Of a stretch of DNA of 64,000 nucleotides, positions 53,869 to 62,521 are shown piece by piece (positions within the stretch are counted from its first letter, which is position 1; each line of letters opens with the position of its first letter). This stretch comes from Eunapius fragilis. Lineage: Eukaryota > Porifera > Demospongiae > Spongillida > Spongillidae. The stretch spans positions 4,674,004-4,738,003 of the forward strand of contig OY811980.1 of NCBI GenBank assembly GCA_963681505.1, read 5' to 3'. The notes below the pieces were generated by a model. It was not told where the DNA came from. It searched no databases and worked only from the letters and a program-made list of their open reading frames with translations. The position numbers were made by a program, and so were the translations under genes.

Positions 53869-54671
53869 CACTGTTAAAAAAAAAGGCCCGAGGGGTGTTA
53901 CAGCTCAGGGGTGTTATAGCCCAAGGGGTGTTTTGGTAACACACAAGGGTGTTCTGCTTACATCTATGAGTGTAGGCAAAGTATGGTAGGGTGTTAGCAA
54001 CATACCCCACCAATAATGGGGTGTTAAGACATTATAAAGGTGTGCTATCATAACACTGATTTACCGCATTACACCCCAGTATTTTTATATATGGAGTGTA
54101 TATGGGGTTCCCAGCCTTTTTTATAATTACCTTTTGACGGATTGAGGGCGTTGTTTGCGAGATGACATATGGCAGCCGATCTGGACTTATAAAGGCAAGC
54201 CGAACGTTATCTTAACGGTATACACGCACATAACTTACTAGTACTAAACGTCTAACATACGCTGGCATTGTCACGCGGGCGTTCGTCGGTATGGATTTGT
54301 AGACTATGTCGTGAAGCTAATGCGTTTGTATACATGCATGTTTAACTTCGCTTTGTCAACGTGAAATATAAAGCCTCGCTGTGTTTATGAAGTCTTGCCT
54401 GCAGCGTTCATGTATGTGCCGCGCGCGGTGTTCATACAAAGGTGACCGGTACTTGCGTTAATATGCAAGCAGCATGCAAGCTTGTTTATTATCCTGCATG
54501 CCGCGTAGTGTTGAGAGTGAATGTTAAGTAGCACGGCTTGGACAGTAAAGGTGTATTTAAATCCATCTGGATTCTATTTAGACCACACTCTCGTAAAATG
54601 ACATGGGAACATATACTTAATACATTGTCAGACACAAGTATTTTTATATGCCAATGCTTGAATGTTTGTAG

Positions 54672-54846
54672 GAGGACCTAGCTTCTCAGTAGCAACCTTT
54701 GGACAAGGAACAGAGCCCATTCTGTTAGACGATGTAGGATGTACTGGAACTGAGGCAAGACTGTGGGATTGTCAACTCGAAACAGAGGTGTTGGACTCCA
54801 CTCATGTTGAAGACGCATATGCACATGTTATCACATGTAGCTCAAG
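54672..54846 (+). pseudogene. SRCR domain exon fragment
   Basis: After a TTTGTAG acceptor the frame reads GGPSFSVATFGQGTEPILLD, DVGCTGTEARLWDC and VEDAYAHVITC, the second half of a scavenger receptor cysteine-rich domain (GxGxGPIxLDDVxCxGxExxLxxC, EDAxVxC). The donor GTAGGC is usable. The first half of the domain is not found upstream within the element. Confidence 0.7.
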
Positions 54847-55134
54847 GTAGGCCTGATGTGTGGGTCTCCATGCAGATCATGTGATGGGTGTGATCTCATT
54901 GAAAGGTGAATCAATAGCTGGGTAGGTTATCATTTCACGTGTACAGAAGACTGTCACCCTATTCATCACTAAAGGTAGCCATGGAGGGGATCATGTGACT
55001 TGGATGTGTATGGTCTTCATGGAGATCATGTGGTTGTGTGGACATATTGGTTAGGGGACTGTGTGTGTGTTTGTGTTGTTGAACTGATTAGGAGACTGCA
55101 TAGGTGTGGTTGAGTGTCTCAATGCTCCTTCCAC

Positions 55135-55707
55135 AGGGATTCATGTAGCGGAGGTCAGACCAAGGATCCCTACTCCCAATTGCATATGGAGGGAGTTGGT
55201 GTGGATATCATCTTTGGCACATGTGAGCAAGATACACGACCTAATAAACCTCATGTCACCACCACCTCCACCCCCTCCCTCACTCAAGGAGAACGGGTGT
55301 TGGCCACCTCCTAACCTCAGGCTCATAAGTTCCAAGTCAGCTGCCTTGCAATGCCCTATGGTCCAGGTGTACCAGCGAAGTCTAGGAACCTCCTGTAACA
55401 TCACGACCCACGTGGACAACCGTGCACCCCTCACCTCTACCTCTGAAAGCAAGCAGAGCCTGTTCGGAAGAGGATTCCACCAACAATCCCTCCTCATACC
55501 TGAGCATACCCCCTCCACTGTCACCACTTGACCATGCCCCCCTCTGAGAGCCTTTCTTCATGAAGTTCATCTGGGGGTGCGGCTTTCTTCATGCGTCCAA
55601 GATCTCACAGTCTAGACAATGACAACTATGACCACCTCCCAGGGTGTCGTGAGGACTCCCCCTCCTCCTCCTCCACTTCACTTCCCATGAAAGAGGGAGG
55701 AACCAAT
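55135..55707 (+). pseudogene. Receptor cytoplasmic-tail-like exons, decayed
   Basis: A CTTCCACAG acceptor at 55126-55134 precedes several readable pieces in different frames: a Pro/Ser-rich stretch (SPPPPPPPSLKENG), EEDSTNNPSSYLSIPPPL, and about 55605-55707 with RSHSLDNDNYDHLPGCREDS and SSSSTSLPMKEGG before a stop. Such Ser/Pro-rich segments with a Tyr motif look like the intracellular tail of a single-pass receptor. Frameshifts separate the pieces. No transmembrane helix was found between this and the SRCR exon. Confidence 0.4.
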
Positions 55708-55887
55708 CACTGAGTCCACTGGACACGTGTACTGGTTAGGGTGGTAGTGTGGGTCAACTTTATCATATGTGTGGGCATGCTGGTAAGTATGTGTGGGCTA
55801 GGAGGCTGGGTGTGGTTGTGTAGGTGAACTGGTTAAGTGACTGTATGGGCGTGGTTGAGTGACTTCTTCCTCCTCCCCATCTCACAG

Positions 55888-55944
55888 GGATGCCCCCTTC
55901 ATGCAGCGTAGCCCATCCCCCTCCAAGAGCTTGGCACCAGCATG
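55888..55944 (+). pseudogene. Possible terminal exon duplicate of the receptor tail
   Basis: A pyrimidine-rich acceptor (ttcctcctccccatctcacag) is followed by codons for DAPFMQRSPSPSKSLAPA and a stop. The preceding intron (gactgtatgggcgtggttga) repeats the one before 55135 (gactgcataggtgtggttga), so the exon and its intron look like a tandem duplicate. Confidence 0.4.
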
Positions 55945-56168
55945 ATGTGATAATTGGATCAACTTTTTATCTGAATCCATGTTGTGGGTTAGGCTTTTTT
56001 TTAAATGATAAAAAACATTGAGCTGGCTGTGTCTATTTCATTGCGCATGCGTGACCCTTAATAGCACGCGTACGTTCGTGACCCTTTAAATGGCGCTGTT
56101 TGTGAAAGGTATGTTTGCATTGTATTTTTTTAGCTTGGTTTATACGTTGTTTTCTTACCACGTCTAGC

Positions 56169-56560
56169 GATGCCTCGTTCGAGTAAAAAAAAAGTTGAGC
56201 GCTTTGGAGAGAGTGTGGCGATATTTTCGTGGTGAGTATACTAGTGCAGCAGTTCGGAATGCCTGTATAACTCCACTTCTCTGTAGACTGCCAAATATAC
56301 GCAAAGAAAATTTTTACTATCGTGCTGCCCGACTACTACAGCGTACGCTACCGCACTATATGGGACACTGCGTAAGGAAACATGTAAGTTACTAATACGC
56401 CCCGCCCGAGTTCACAAGACTAAATGGACATGCCCTACCAAGCTTTCGAGGTAAGCTTCGCGATTAGTACGGCTGACATTGTTATTGTTTTACAGAATGG
56501 TCTTCTTTGCTTCCCGAACGTGACGGCTGCATGCACCCAAGATTTAAGGTAAGATCTCTC
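56169..56560 (+). other. Exon-like small ORFs in the 3' module of the CACTG-type element
   Basis: ATG at 56169 opens MPRSSKKKVERFGESVAIFS and reaches a GTGAGTA at 56232. A further open stretch (56240-56395) reads AVRNACITPLLCRLPNIRKE and RTLPHYMGHCVRKH before GTAAGTT, and a short exon-like stretch at about 56495-56548 lies between TTTTACAG and GTAAGATC. The counterpart at 50922-51090 is similar but with different frames, so protein-level conservation is doubtful. Confidence 0.3.
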
Positions 56561-57057
56561 GTACTGTAACCTGTCCTTTATTAGTTTTCTTGATTTTCTA
56601 GTGTCTGAACAGAGAAACAACCTGTTCGATTGTTATAGCGTGTAAAAGACATCTACTTTTCTTTATGTGTTCTTTTTATGGGTTGTATTTATTTACCACC
56701 ATTTTATTAAAATCAATCGAACGTGTTGTTGTATAGTTTATTAATATTAATTCATGTTGGGACCATCAATTTACGGTAAATATACGTGATATTGTTACCT
56801 CTGTCAACACCCAATAGAGTGTACTGGCTACACTTCAGGGGTGTTGGCCATAACACTCATGAGCGGTTACGACTACACCCCAGGGGGTGTCATTTTTAAA
56901 TATCCATACGAACACCCCTAAGTGTGTTGCGGTAACACCTTTTTTTTAACAGTGCAGGCGCATGCGTGTGATTAACCTATATATAGTTTCTGTAACCAGG
57001 ATTATACGAGGGTTGTATTTCCGCTGCTACATATGAGATGGTAGAGACCGCTACAAA

Positions 57058-57075
57058 TGGTGTCAGAAGTGGGAT
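57058..57075 (+). promoter_or_regulatory. Primer-binding site of gypsy D
   Basis: TGGTGTCAGAAGTGGGAT lies three bases after the putative LTR end gctaca. It shares its first 13 bases with the primer site of gypsy F. Confidence 0.75.
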
Positions 57076-57849
57076 CACGCCCCAGGATACTGAGGACGTG
57101 CAAAGCCATCCCACGGGGAGTGTGGTCACTCACCGAGCGGTCCGAATGAGTCTGCGACCACCGGCGCGGTTCACGGAGAAAGCTGACTTCGCGCTATGGA
57201 TTAAAAAGTTCGAGAGGTATGTATTTGAGGCAAAAATTTTCAGATGAGGAGCGGACTAGCGAGCTGCTTCCATTGCTGGAGGACGAGCCTTTCCGAATCG
57301 TAGTACAGCAAGGGCTAGCTGACTCGACCGACTATGATGAAGTCGTACAGTGCCTGCGCAGGCAGTATGACCCAGAAGGTAATGAATTGGAGTCTCAATG
57401 CAGGTTTCAACAGCGGGTGCAGTCGTCTGGTGAGAAACTGATGGAGTTCGTTGGCGCGCTGCGGTTTCTTGCGGATAAGGCCTACCCTCAGTGGAATGGG
57501 GAGCAGCGCTTGGAAGTGGTAAGACGTCAGGGTTTACGTTCTTCGTCCATGCAGCTGAAGCTTATGCGGGAGAACCCCGAGTCCTTGGACGAGGCTGTGC
57601 GGTTGGCTTGCCAGTGGGAGATGATTGAAGCGGCTCAGAGGACGTTGCAGAAGGAACGGATAGCTGTCGCGGAGGCGTTGCATGGAGCCGAGTGAAAGGG
57701 ACAGGAACACCATGGCTTTGGCTGCGCAAGGAACGAAGGGGCCGTCGGGTCGAGGAGCAGAGGACATATCCAAGCAGCTGGATGAGTCCGAGAAGGAAAT
57801 AAAACGGCTCTCGGAGCTGACTGATAAATTGAGAAAGGAACTAGGCAAC
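57059..57849 (+). pseudogene. gypsy D Gag, frameshifted and interrupted
   Basis: The first frame (57038-57247) ends in RFTEKADFALWIKKFERYVF. The second (57219-57695) continues DEERTSELLPLLEDEPFRIV, CLRRQYDPEGNELESQCRFQ, FVGALRFLADKAYP, the retrotransposon Gag pattern. One base too few or too many in the A/T run near 57235 separates them. A third frame (57682-57882) is a charged coiled coil (DISKQLDESEKEIKRLSEL) that is cut by gypsy C. Confidence 0.8.
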
Positions 57850-57910
57850 TGTTGTATTTTCGCGGAGCAACGTGGATGGTAACAGATCAGAACGAACAAG
57901 AAATGAACTA
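57850..57910 (-). repeat. 3' LTR of gypsy C, distal part
   Basis: On the minus strand this ends the LTR with gcgaaaatacaaca. It is the portion beyond the pogo-like insertion and includes one copy of the duplicated TA (57909-57910). Confidence 0.75.
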
Positions 57911-58158
57911 CAGTCTACCCCCGTTAGTAGCGCCACGTTTGTTCCATGCGCTACTACCGTAGAATGCGCTTTTAACGGGGGTGGTTAATTAGGGTCAAAT
58001 GAATGTATTTGCGTATGTAAACTGAGATAAGCAGTGTACACAACAAATGTATTCATGTACTTAATGTATAGCTTGAACTTTTTCAGCAAGCAGCAAAAGT
58101 GCCCTGTAGTCAGCTTCAGTAAACAAAGCTATGTTATCTCCTACAAATTGAGCAAGGC

Positions 58159-58560
58159 TTAAGGCACTCCGTTTTGCCTCAGGGGCACAATTCGAGGTTC
58201 TACATTATTTGGATCAGCCTCTCCATCACTTTCATCATCGCTATCCTCAATGTCTCGACCCATCAGCCTGGCAGCTATTTGAGCAATGGTCTCAGCCCCC
58301 TCAGTTTCCATCTCGCCTGGAGCATTCACCCACTCAGTTGCACTCATGCGGGTTGTCCCATCTTCCACTGGCAGCCTCTGGATAGCTGTAGTAATTGCTG
58401 TCAGCTGTGCACCTTCTGTAGCTTCTGCAACTGCCACTGCTGCCCTATCTGACCTCAGACGACGGCACCACTCAGCAGGGAGAATACCAGCCTTACACCA
58501 GCAGTTGACTATAGTGGAGAGGCTAATTTGGCCCCATGCTGCAAGTAGCCATATGATTGC
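58159..58560 (-). CDS. pogo-like transposase exon 5: C-terminal tail
   Basis: 402 bp including the stop, phase 0 start, CAAATTTAG acceptor. It starts AIIWLLAAWGQISLSTIVNC and CWCKAGILP, common in Tigger-like transposases, then an acidic tail (RDIEDSDDESDGEADPNN). Summed with exons 1-4 this gives 611 codons with no internal stop, or about 610 residues. Confidence 0.82.
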   Translation of the reverse strand, partial: AIIWLLAAWGQISLSTIVNCWCKAGILPAEWCRRLRSDRAAVAVAEATEGAQLTAITTAIQRLPVEDGTTRMSATEWVNAPGEMETEGAETIAQIAARLMGRDIEDSDDESDGEADPNNVEPRIVPLRQNGVP

Positions 58561-58655
58561 CTAAATTTGGAGATCAAAAAAGTTTCATCAATCTGTTGTA
58601 TTTTCTAGGCAACAAAGTATACTCATGCAGAAGAAATCATGGGTGCTTAAATTAC

Positions 58656-58985
58656 CTCCTTCACATTGATTTTTGATGACACAGCCTGCAGATCTTGGGT
58701 GGGATCAATGTCATACTGTGTGACCATGTAGGTGGCAAGCTTGCTCTTGTACCGAGCCTTTAGTGCAGCAATCACACCCTGGTCCAATGGCTGGACGACT
58801 GATGTGCAATTGGCTGGAAAGAATAGCAGCAAAAGATTGCTCAACTTAAAGCAATCAATGCTTCCTACTTTGATCATTGGCGTATCAGACAAAAAATGGG
58901 AACTGGCATTGTCAAGAAGCATCAGACATTGTCGATTCTGTTGTTTGAACTGTTCATTGACTTGCTTTGACCAGTCAGTAAACAC
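58656..58985 (-). CDS. pogo-like transposase exon 4: second and third Asp
   Basis: 330 bp (110 codons), phase 0-0, acceptor TACTTAG, donor GTAATT. It begins VFTDWSKQVNEQFKQQNRQC and includes LMLLDNASSHFLS with the second catalytic aspartate, then FFPANCTSVVQPLDQGVIAA with the third acidic residue in PLDQG. All three catalytic positions of the pogo/Tigger DDD family are therefore kept. Confidence 0.88.
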
Positions 58986-59052
58986 CTAAGTATCCACCAC
59001 GGAAATAAGATCTGATTAAAATGCATTTATGCATGCATTAGTTTCTTCTTAC

Positions 59053-59268
59053 ATCTGTGCGCATCCAAGCTTTTGTATTGGAGTAATACATGACCAGGCT
59101 GTTAGGGTTAAATGTTCTGCCAAAGCAACGTGGTTTCTTATACTTGTGTATTACTACTGGCTTCAGTCGTTCGCTTGCAGTAACATTTACAGCCAAAGCC
59201 ACTGTAATACGGTCCTTTGCTTTCTTGACACCCCGCACATCTGCGGTGGTAGTGAGGGTGCGATCAGG
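59053..59268 (-). CDS. pogo-like transposase exon 3: DDE region
   Basis: 216 bp (72 codons), phase 0-0, TTTTTTACAG acceptor and GTAAGAAG donor. It reads GVKKAKDRITVALAVNVTAS, ERLKPVVIHKYKKPRCF, WMRTD. KxRxTxxxxxNxxGxxKxPxxxIGK is the expected DDE_1 pattern between the first and second aspartates. Confidence 0.85.
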
Positions 59269-59400
59269 CTGTAAAAAATATCATTAAAGTGTGCACCATT
59301 TCCCTTCCAAATTATGTACTTGTACCTAATAAAGAAGTCGTATGTACCGTCATGTACAAATGTGCTATGTATGTGCATGTGCCTTGATCAAGTCACTTAC

Positions 59401-60007
59401 TGCGTGTCTGTAAAATAACCCAGTCTCATCGATATTGAAGACATCCTCAGGTTGATACTTCTCAATGATACCAGGCAACTCCCTCTGGGCTCTAGCCACA
59501 CCTTGCTGGTCAGCATCACCAGCCTCTCCATGTAACCGCACGCCAAATATGCCATGCCGTCCTTTCCATCTAGAAAGCCAACCGTTGCTTAAAATAAGCT
59601 GTCCATCCACAGTGAGATCATCATTGCTGGAAGCTGTTGGTGATAGCTGTCTGCTGCTAACTGTGATTGTGGCTGCCACTGGCTGGCTGCTAATTGTGGG
59701 TGTGGCTGTCACTGGCTGGTGGCTAACTTGAGGTGTGGCTGTCACTGGCTGGTGGTTAACTGGAGGTGTGGCTGTCACTAGCTGGTGGTTAACTGTGGGT
59801 GGGGCTGCTACTGGCTGGCTGCTACTAGCTGTAGAAGAAACTGGTACTGATTGGTGGTGGCTGCAGTTAGGATTCGAAGATGTGGAAAGACGGATACCCA
59901 ACTCCTGAGCTAGCTCTGCAGCTTTTGTGAGCAAAAGAGCATCTGATAGCACACCATTGCGCTCACGCACACTAATGTGAGGAAGATCATCGTTTATTTT
60001 ATGCATG
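59401..60007 (-). CDS. pogo-like transposase exon 2: Tc5-type HTH, repeats, first Asp
   Basis: 607 bp, CGAAGTAG acceptor, GTAAGTG donor, ending in phase 0. It starts with SMHKINDDLPHISVRERNGV and LTKAAELAQELGI, has a Ser/Pro/Thr-rich linker with about six copies of a 13-residue repeat (NHQPVTATPPV type), then SNGWLSRWKGRHGI (CENP-B-like HTH) and EDVFNIDETGLFYRHA with the first catalytic aspartate. The linker repeat is a coding 39-bp minisatellite at about 59640-59815. Confidence 0.85.
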
Positions 60008-60036
60008 CTACTTCGAAAGGGGCATGCCTTATTTAC

Positions 60037-60314
60037 CTACTGAACCACGAGAAAAGCCCTATATCAAGAAGAGGCCATTTGGGGCCCCTCCTCCTGCATC
60101 TCTTCGCCTCCGGTCCATCCATATCCATCTCATGGAAGCCAGCCCGGACGTATTTGCCAACAAGTGATCGATGGATCTCTTTGCCTGTCTTCAGTTTGAA
60201 CCAGACTACGACCGTGTCTTCAGAATGACCCGTTTCCACCTTTCTTCGTGCAATCATGCGCTTTTCATCAGCGGTCAACTTGGTCTTAGCTGTTGTTCCC
60301 CTTAACTCGGACAT
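60037..60314 (-). CDS. pogo-like transposase exon 1: N-terminal DNA-binding domain
   Basis: 278 bp from ATG (MSELRGTTAKTKLTADEKRM) to a GTAAAT donor at 60031-60036. KLTADEKRMIARRKVETG, VVVWFKLKTGKEIHRSLVGK look like the helix-turn-helix of CENP-B/pogo-type proteins. An upstream GTG at 60317 is in frame but the ATG at 60314 is the natural start. It ends in phase 2, matching exon 2. Confidence 0.8.
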
Positions 60315-60654
60315 CACATGGCCAGTATTAACAAAAATGAGCCCTCTTTCCTTTTATAGTGCGTCGTGTTGCATGCGAGCGGGTTTATTGTGCACCTCTC
60401 GCTTGTCTTTGTGCGCCTCTCTGGCGTCTTTGTGCGCTACTCAGTGCATTGTGCGTGTAGCGCTTGTCAATGATCTGCGCTGCCTTTCGCTTTCGTTCAT
60501 CCTTACCCTTATGCATGACCGATAGTTTCCACATGCATGTATGAATAATAATGATAAAGATACTTGTACCACCGCACTCATGATTTATTCAACATTGCGC
60601 TACTAACGAGGGAATGCGCTACTAACGAAGTGCGCTACTAACGGGGGAAGACTG

Positions 60655-60757
60655 TACACGAGAACAAACGTAATAGCAAGCACACGAGAGTATCCGGGCA
60701 CGTGATCTCCGGAAATGCAATGAATACACTCAATCCTTCAATTATACGCACACAACA
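60655..60757 (-). repeat. 3' LTR of gypsy C, proximal part
   Basis: On the minus strand the LTR starts TGTTGTGTGCGTATAATTG after the polypurine run. It ends at the TA duplicated by the pogo-like insertion. Confidence 0.75.
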
Positions 60758-60800
60758 CCTCCCTGTTAGCCTTGAAGTACACAGGTGAAAGGTGATATCC

Positions 60801-61751
60801 CTACTTCTTGTTCCTGGTGCTGTGGCGAGGGTTGTTAGGACCATACTCATTCCCTGTGGGAAGCCGTGGGTTATGTTGAGTCTTCTTTTGCTTCGCAAGC
60901 TGAGGCACTTGATCTCTTTGGTCTAAGGGTTCAGCAGTCTCTGGCATCTCTGTCTCTGCAAATGGGGGGTCATTTGAAAGTAATGGTTCTACTGAAACCT
61001 GTGAGGACGTCACCAAGGCCGGGAGCTCTCCAGGATCTGAATCCTCTAGGGAGCCATAGTGGTACTGCAGCTGCTCCACATGACGTCTCCAAGTAGCCCC
61101 ATGAGGGAAAACACGAACATTAACACTTCGGGGGCCAAACACTTTGGTCACCACTGCAGGTACCCAACGCGGATCCTTGTTTTGCCGAGGTCCACAGTAC
61201 AGGGCATAACAAGGGTCGCCGACCTTGAAAGTGTGAGCCACTCTGGCCACTTGACTGTTGGAAGTAGAGGGTGGAGACTTAGAAGTTGCTGTCGCCTGTT
61301 TTGCTTGGGCATAGTGAGCTGGGGAAGGAATGAGGACGTCAATTTTGCACCGGATCTGCCGTCCATTCAGAATCTCACTGGGAGAGTAACCTGATGTCAG
61401 TGGCGTTCTGCGGTACTGCATAAGAAATTCTAGAGTTGCCGCTCTTGGAGGCAGAGATGACTTGATGAGTGCTTGCTTGAAGGTTTGAACTAGGCGTTCA
61501 GCGGCACCATTTATTGCTGGATGATACGGAGCACCCGTCAGGTGAGTGATACCCCGTTCTTTGCACCAAGCCTGAAACTCTTCTGATACAAAGGAAGTGG
61601 CATTATCTGTCACCACTGTGTGAGGATAGCCAAAATGAGCGAAGTCCAGCTCGAGTAGCTCAGTAGTCGCCTTGGTTGAAGTAGAACTGACTGGGTGGAT
61701 GCACGGATACTTAGAATACGCATTGATCAGAACTAGCCAGTTTGTTCCCAT
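60801..61751 (-). CDS. gypsy C integrase and C-terminal tail
   Basis: The 316-codon frame holds NWLVLINAYSKYPCIHP (first aspartate just upstream in the DxxxxxGTNW region), VVTDNATSFVSEEF (second aspartate), NGAAERLVQTFKQAL (glutamate present), then the C-terminal RYRRTP/GYSPSE region and a tail ending NNPRHSTRNKK. It keeps all recognisable catalytic residues. The zinc-binding part upstream is destroyed by the MITE and a frame change near 61750, so the element as a whole is not functional. Confidence 0.85.
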   Translation of the reverse strand: MGTNWLVLINAYSKYPCIHPVSSTSTKATTELLELDFAHFGYPHTVVTDNATSFVSEEFQAWCKERGITHLTGAPYHPAINGAAERLVQTFKQALIKSSLPPRAATLEFLMQYRRTPLTSGYSPSEILNGRQIRCKIDVLIPSPAHYAQAKQATATSKSPPSTSNSQVARVAHTFKVGDPCYALYCGPRQNKDPRWVPAVVTKVFGPRSVNVRVFPHGATWRRHVEQLQYHYGSLEDSDPGELPALVTSSQVSVEPLLSNDPPFAETEMPETAEPLDQRDQVPQLAKQKKTQHNPRLPTGNEYGPNNPRHSTRNKK

Positions 61752-61847
61752 GAAGTTAATGGCATGATCCAGATGGAGTCTGCTCCATGGTTTTCTGGTA
61801 CCGTCCAGGGGTGATTTGGAGCTTTGGCTGGCATGTTGTGGTGTTCA

Positions 61848-62328
61848 CCCGGGTGAAAATATACACGTTGTAACGCGTTATAACGCGTGAAAATGGAACA
61901 TAAATAACGCCAAAACACGCGATTTTCAAGATGATTATCTCCTTGATTGTGCAATACAATAGAGTAGAATTTTGCCTATACACAAAGCGGTCCAGTGTGT
62001 ATAAAGTTCCAAAGACTGGTTGGTTTGGCATGCATCGTTCCGAAGATATTCACATTCAAGTACGAACTTGATTTCGCGGGAAAGTATACAAAAGCCCGCG
62101 AAATTAAGCTAGTACATTGAATGTGAATATCATCGGAGCGATGCATGCCAAACCAACCAGTCTTTGGAACTTTATACACACTGGACCGCTTTGTGTATAG
62201 GCAAAATTCTACTCTATTGTATTGCACAATCAAGGAGATAATCATCTTGAAAATCGCGTGTTTTGGCGTTATTTATGTCCCATTTTCACGCGTTATAACG
62301 CATTACAACGTGTATTTTTTCACCCGGG
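61848..62328. mobile_element. Fold-back MITE, family 2 (0.48 kb) in gypsy C pol
   Basis: Arms of about 230 bp are near-perfect reverse complements: outer ends cccgggtgaaaa and tttttcacccggg, then acgcgttataacgcgtg, caaaacacgcgattttcaag, gcaatacaatagagtagaat, ccagtctttggaactttata. The central loop has its own hairpin (tttcgcggg...cccgcgaaa). It interrupts the integrase zinc-binding region; flanks are gtggtgtt(ca) and cagcac, so any target duplication is at most two bases. It has no coding capacity. Confidence 0.88.
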
Positions 62329-62521
62329 CAGCACATGCTGAACATCGATGGCACTGGTTCATTACATCCATGTCAATCCTTGGCCAGTACACAGCCATAC
62401 GGGCCAGCTGTTTCATCCTCTGCATCCCGAAATGACCCAAATGCAGGAGTTCAAGGACTTGAGGTTGAAGGCTAGGAAGAATGATGACTCTGGAGCCATA
62501 TAGCAGACAACCATGAACAGT

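Larger units (their letters stand above)
53869..56954. mobile_element. CACTG-type (CMC/EnSpm-like) element carrying SRCR exons, candidate
   Basis: The left end reads cactgttaaaaaaaaaggcc and the right end, reverse complemented, cactgttaaaaaaaaggtgt. Both ends are crowded with ggtgtta/taacacc and ggggtgt subterminal repeats for 150-200 bp. CA flanks both sides, but no longer duplication is clear. The inside contains exons resembling a scavenger receptor gene and a 3' module shared with 50369-51090. No transposase catalytic domain was recognised. Two facing ends with no internal ends favour a single element, but two truncated elements flanking a host gene cannot be ruled out. Confidence 0.55.
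56967..57849 (+). mobile_element. Ty3/gypsy element D, 5' part
   Basis: A TATA-like ctatatatagtttct at about 56978, an LTR-like end gctaca at 57050-57055, a primer site at 57058 and a Gag frame follow in order. The element is cut at 57849 by the insertion of gypsy C; its remainder lies beyond the right edge. The 5' LTR start is not defined because of the CACTG-type element at its left. Confidence 0.7.
57911..60654 (-). mobile_element. pogo/Tigger-like DNA transposon, apparently intact
   Basis: TIRs read cagtctacccccgttagtag (left) and cagtcttcccccgttagtag (right, reverse complemented), 23 bp with one mismatch, flanked by TA on both sides. The phrase gttagtagcgc recurs three times at the right end and once or twice at the left as subterminal repeats. 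The only gene is a five-exon transposase on the minus strand with a continuous frame. Length 2744 bp. It is inserted in the LTR of gypsy C. Confidence 0.9.

Noticed and set aside
55141..55527. 128-codon minus-strand frame with a glycine run opposite the receptor-tail exons
   Set aside because: Shadow of the Pro/Ser-rich plus-strand coding. The splice signals and similarity to receptor tails are on the plus strand.
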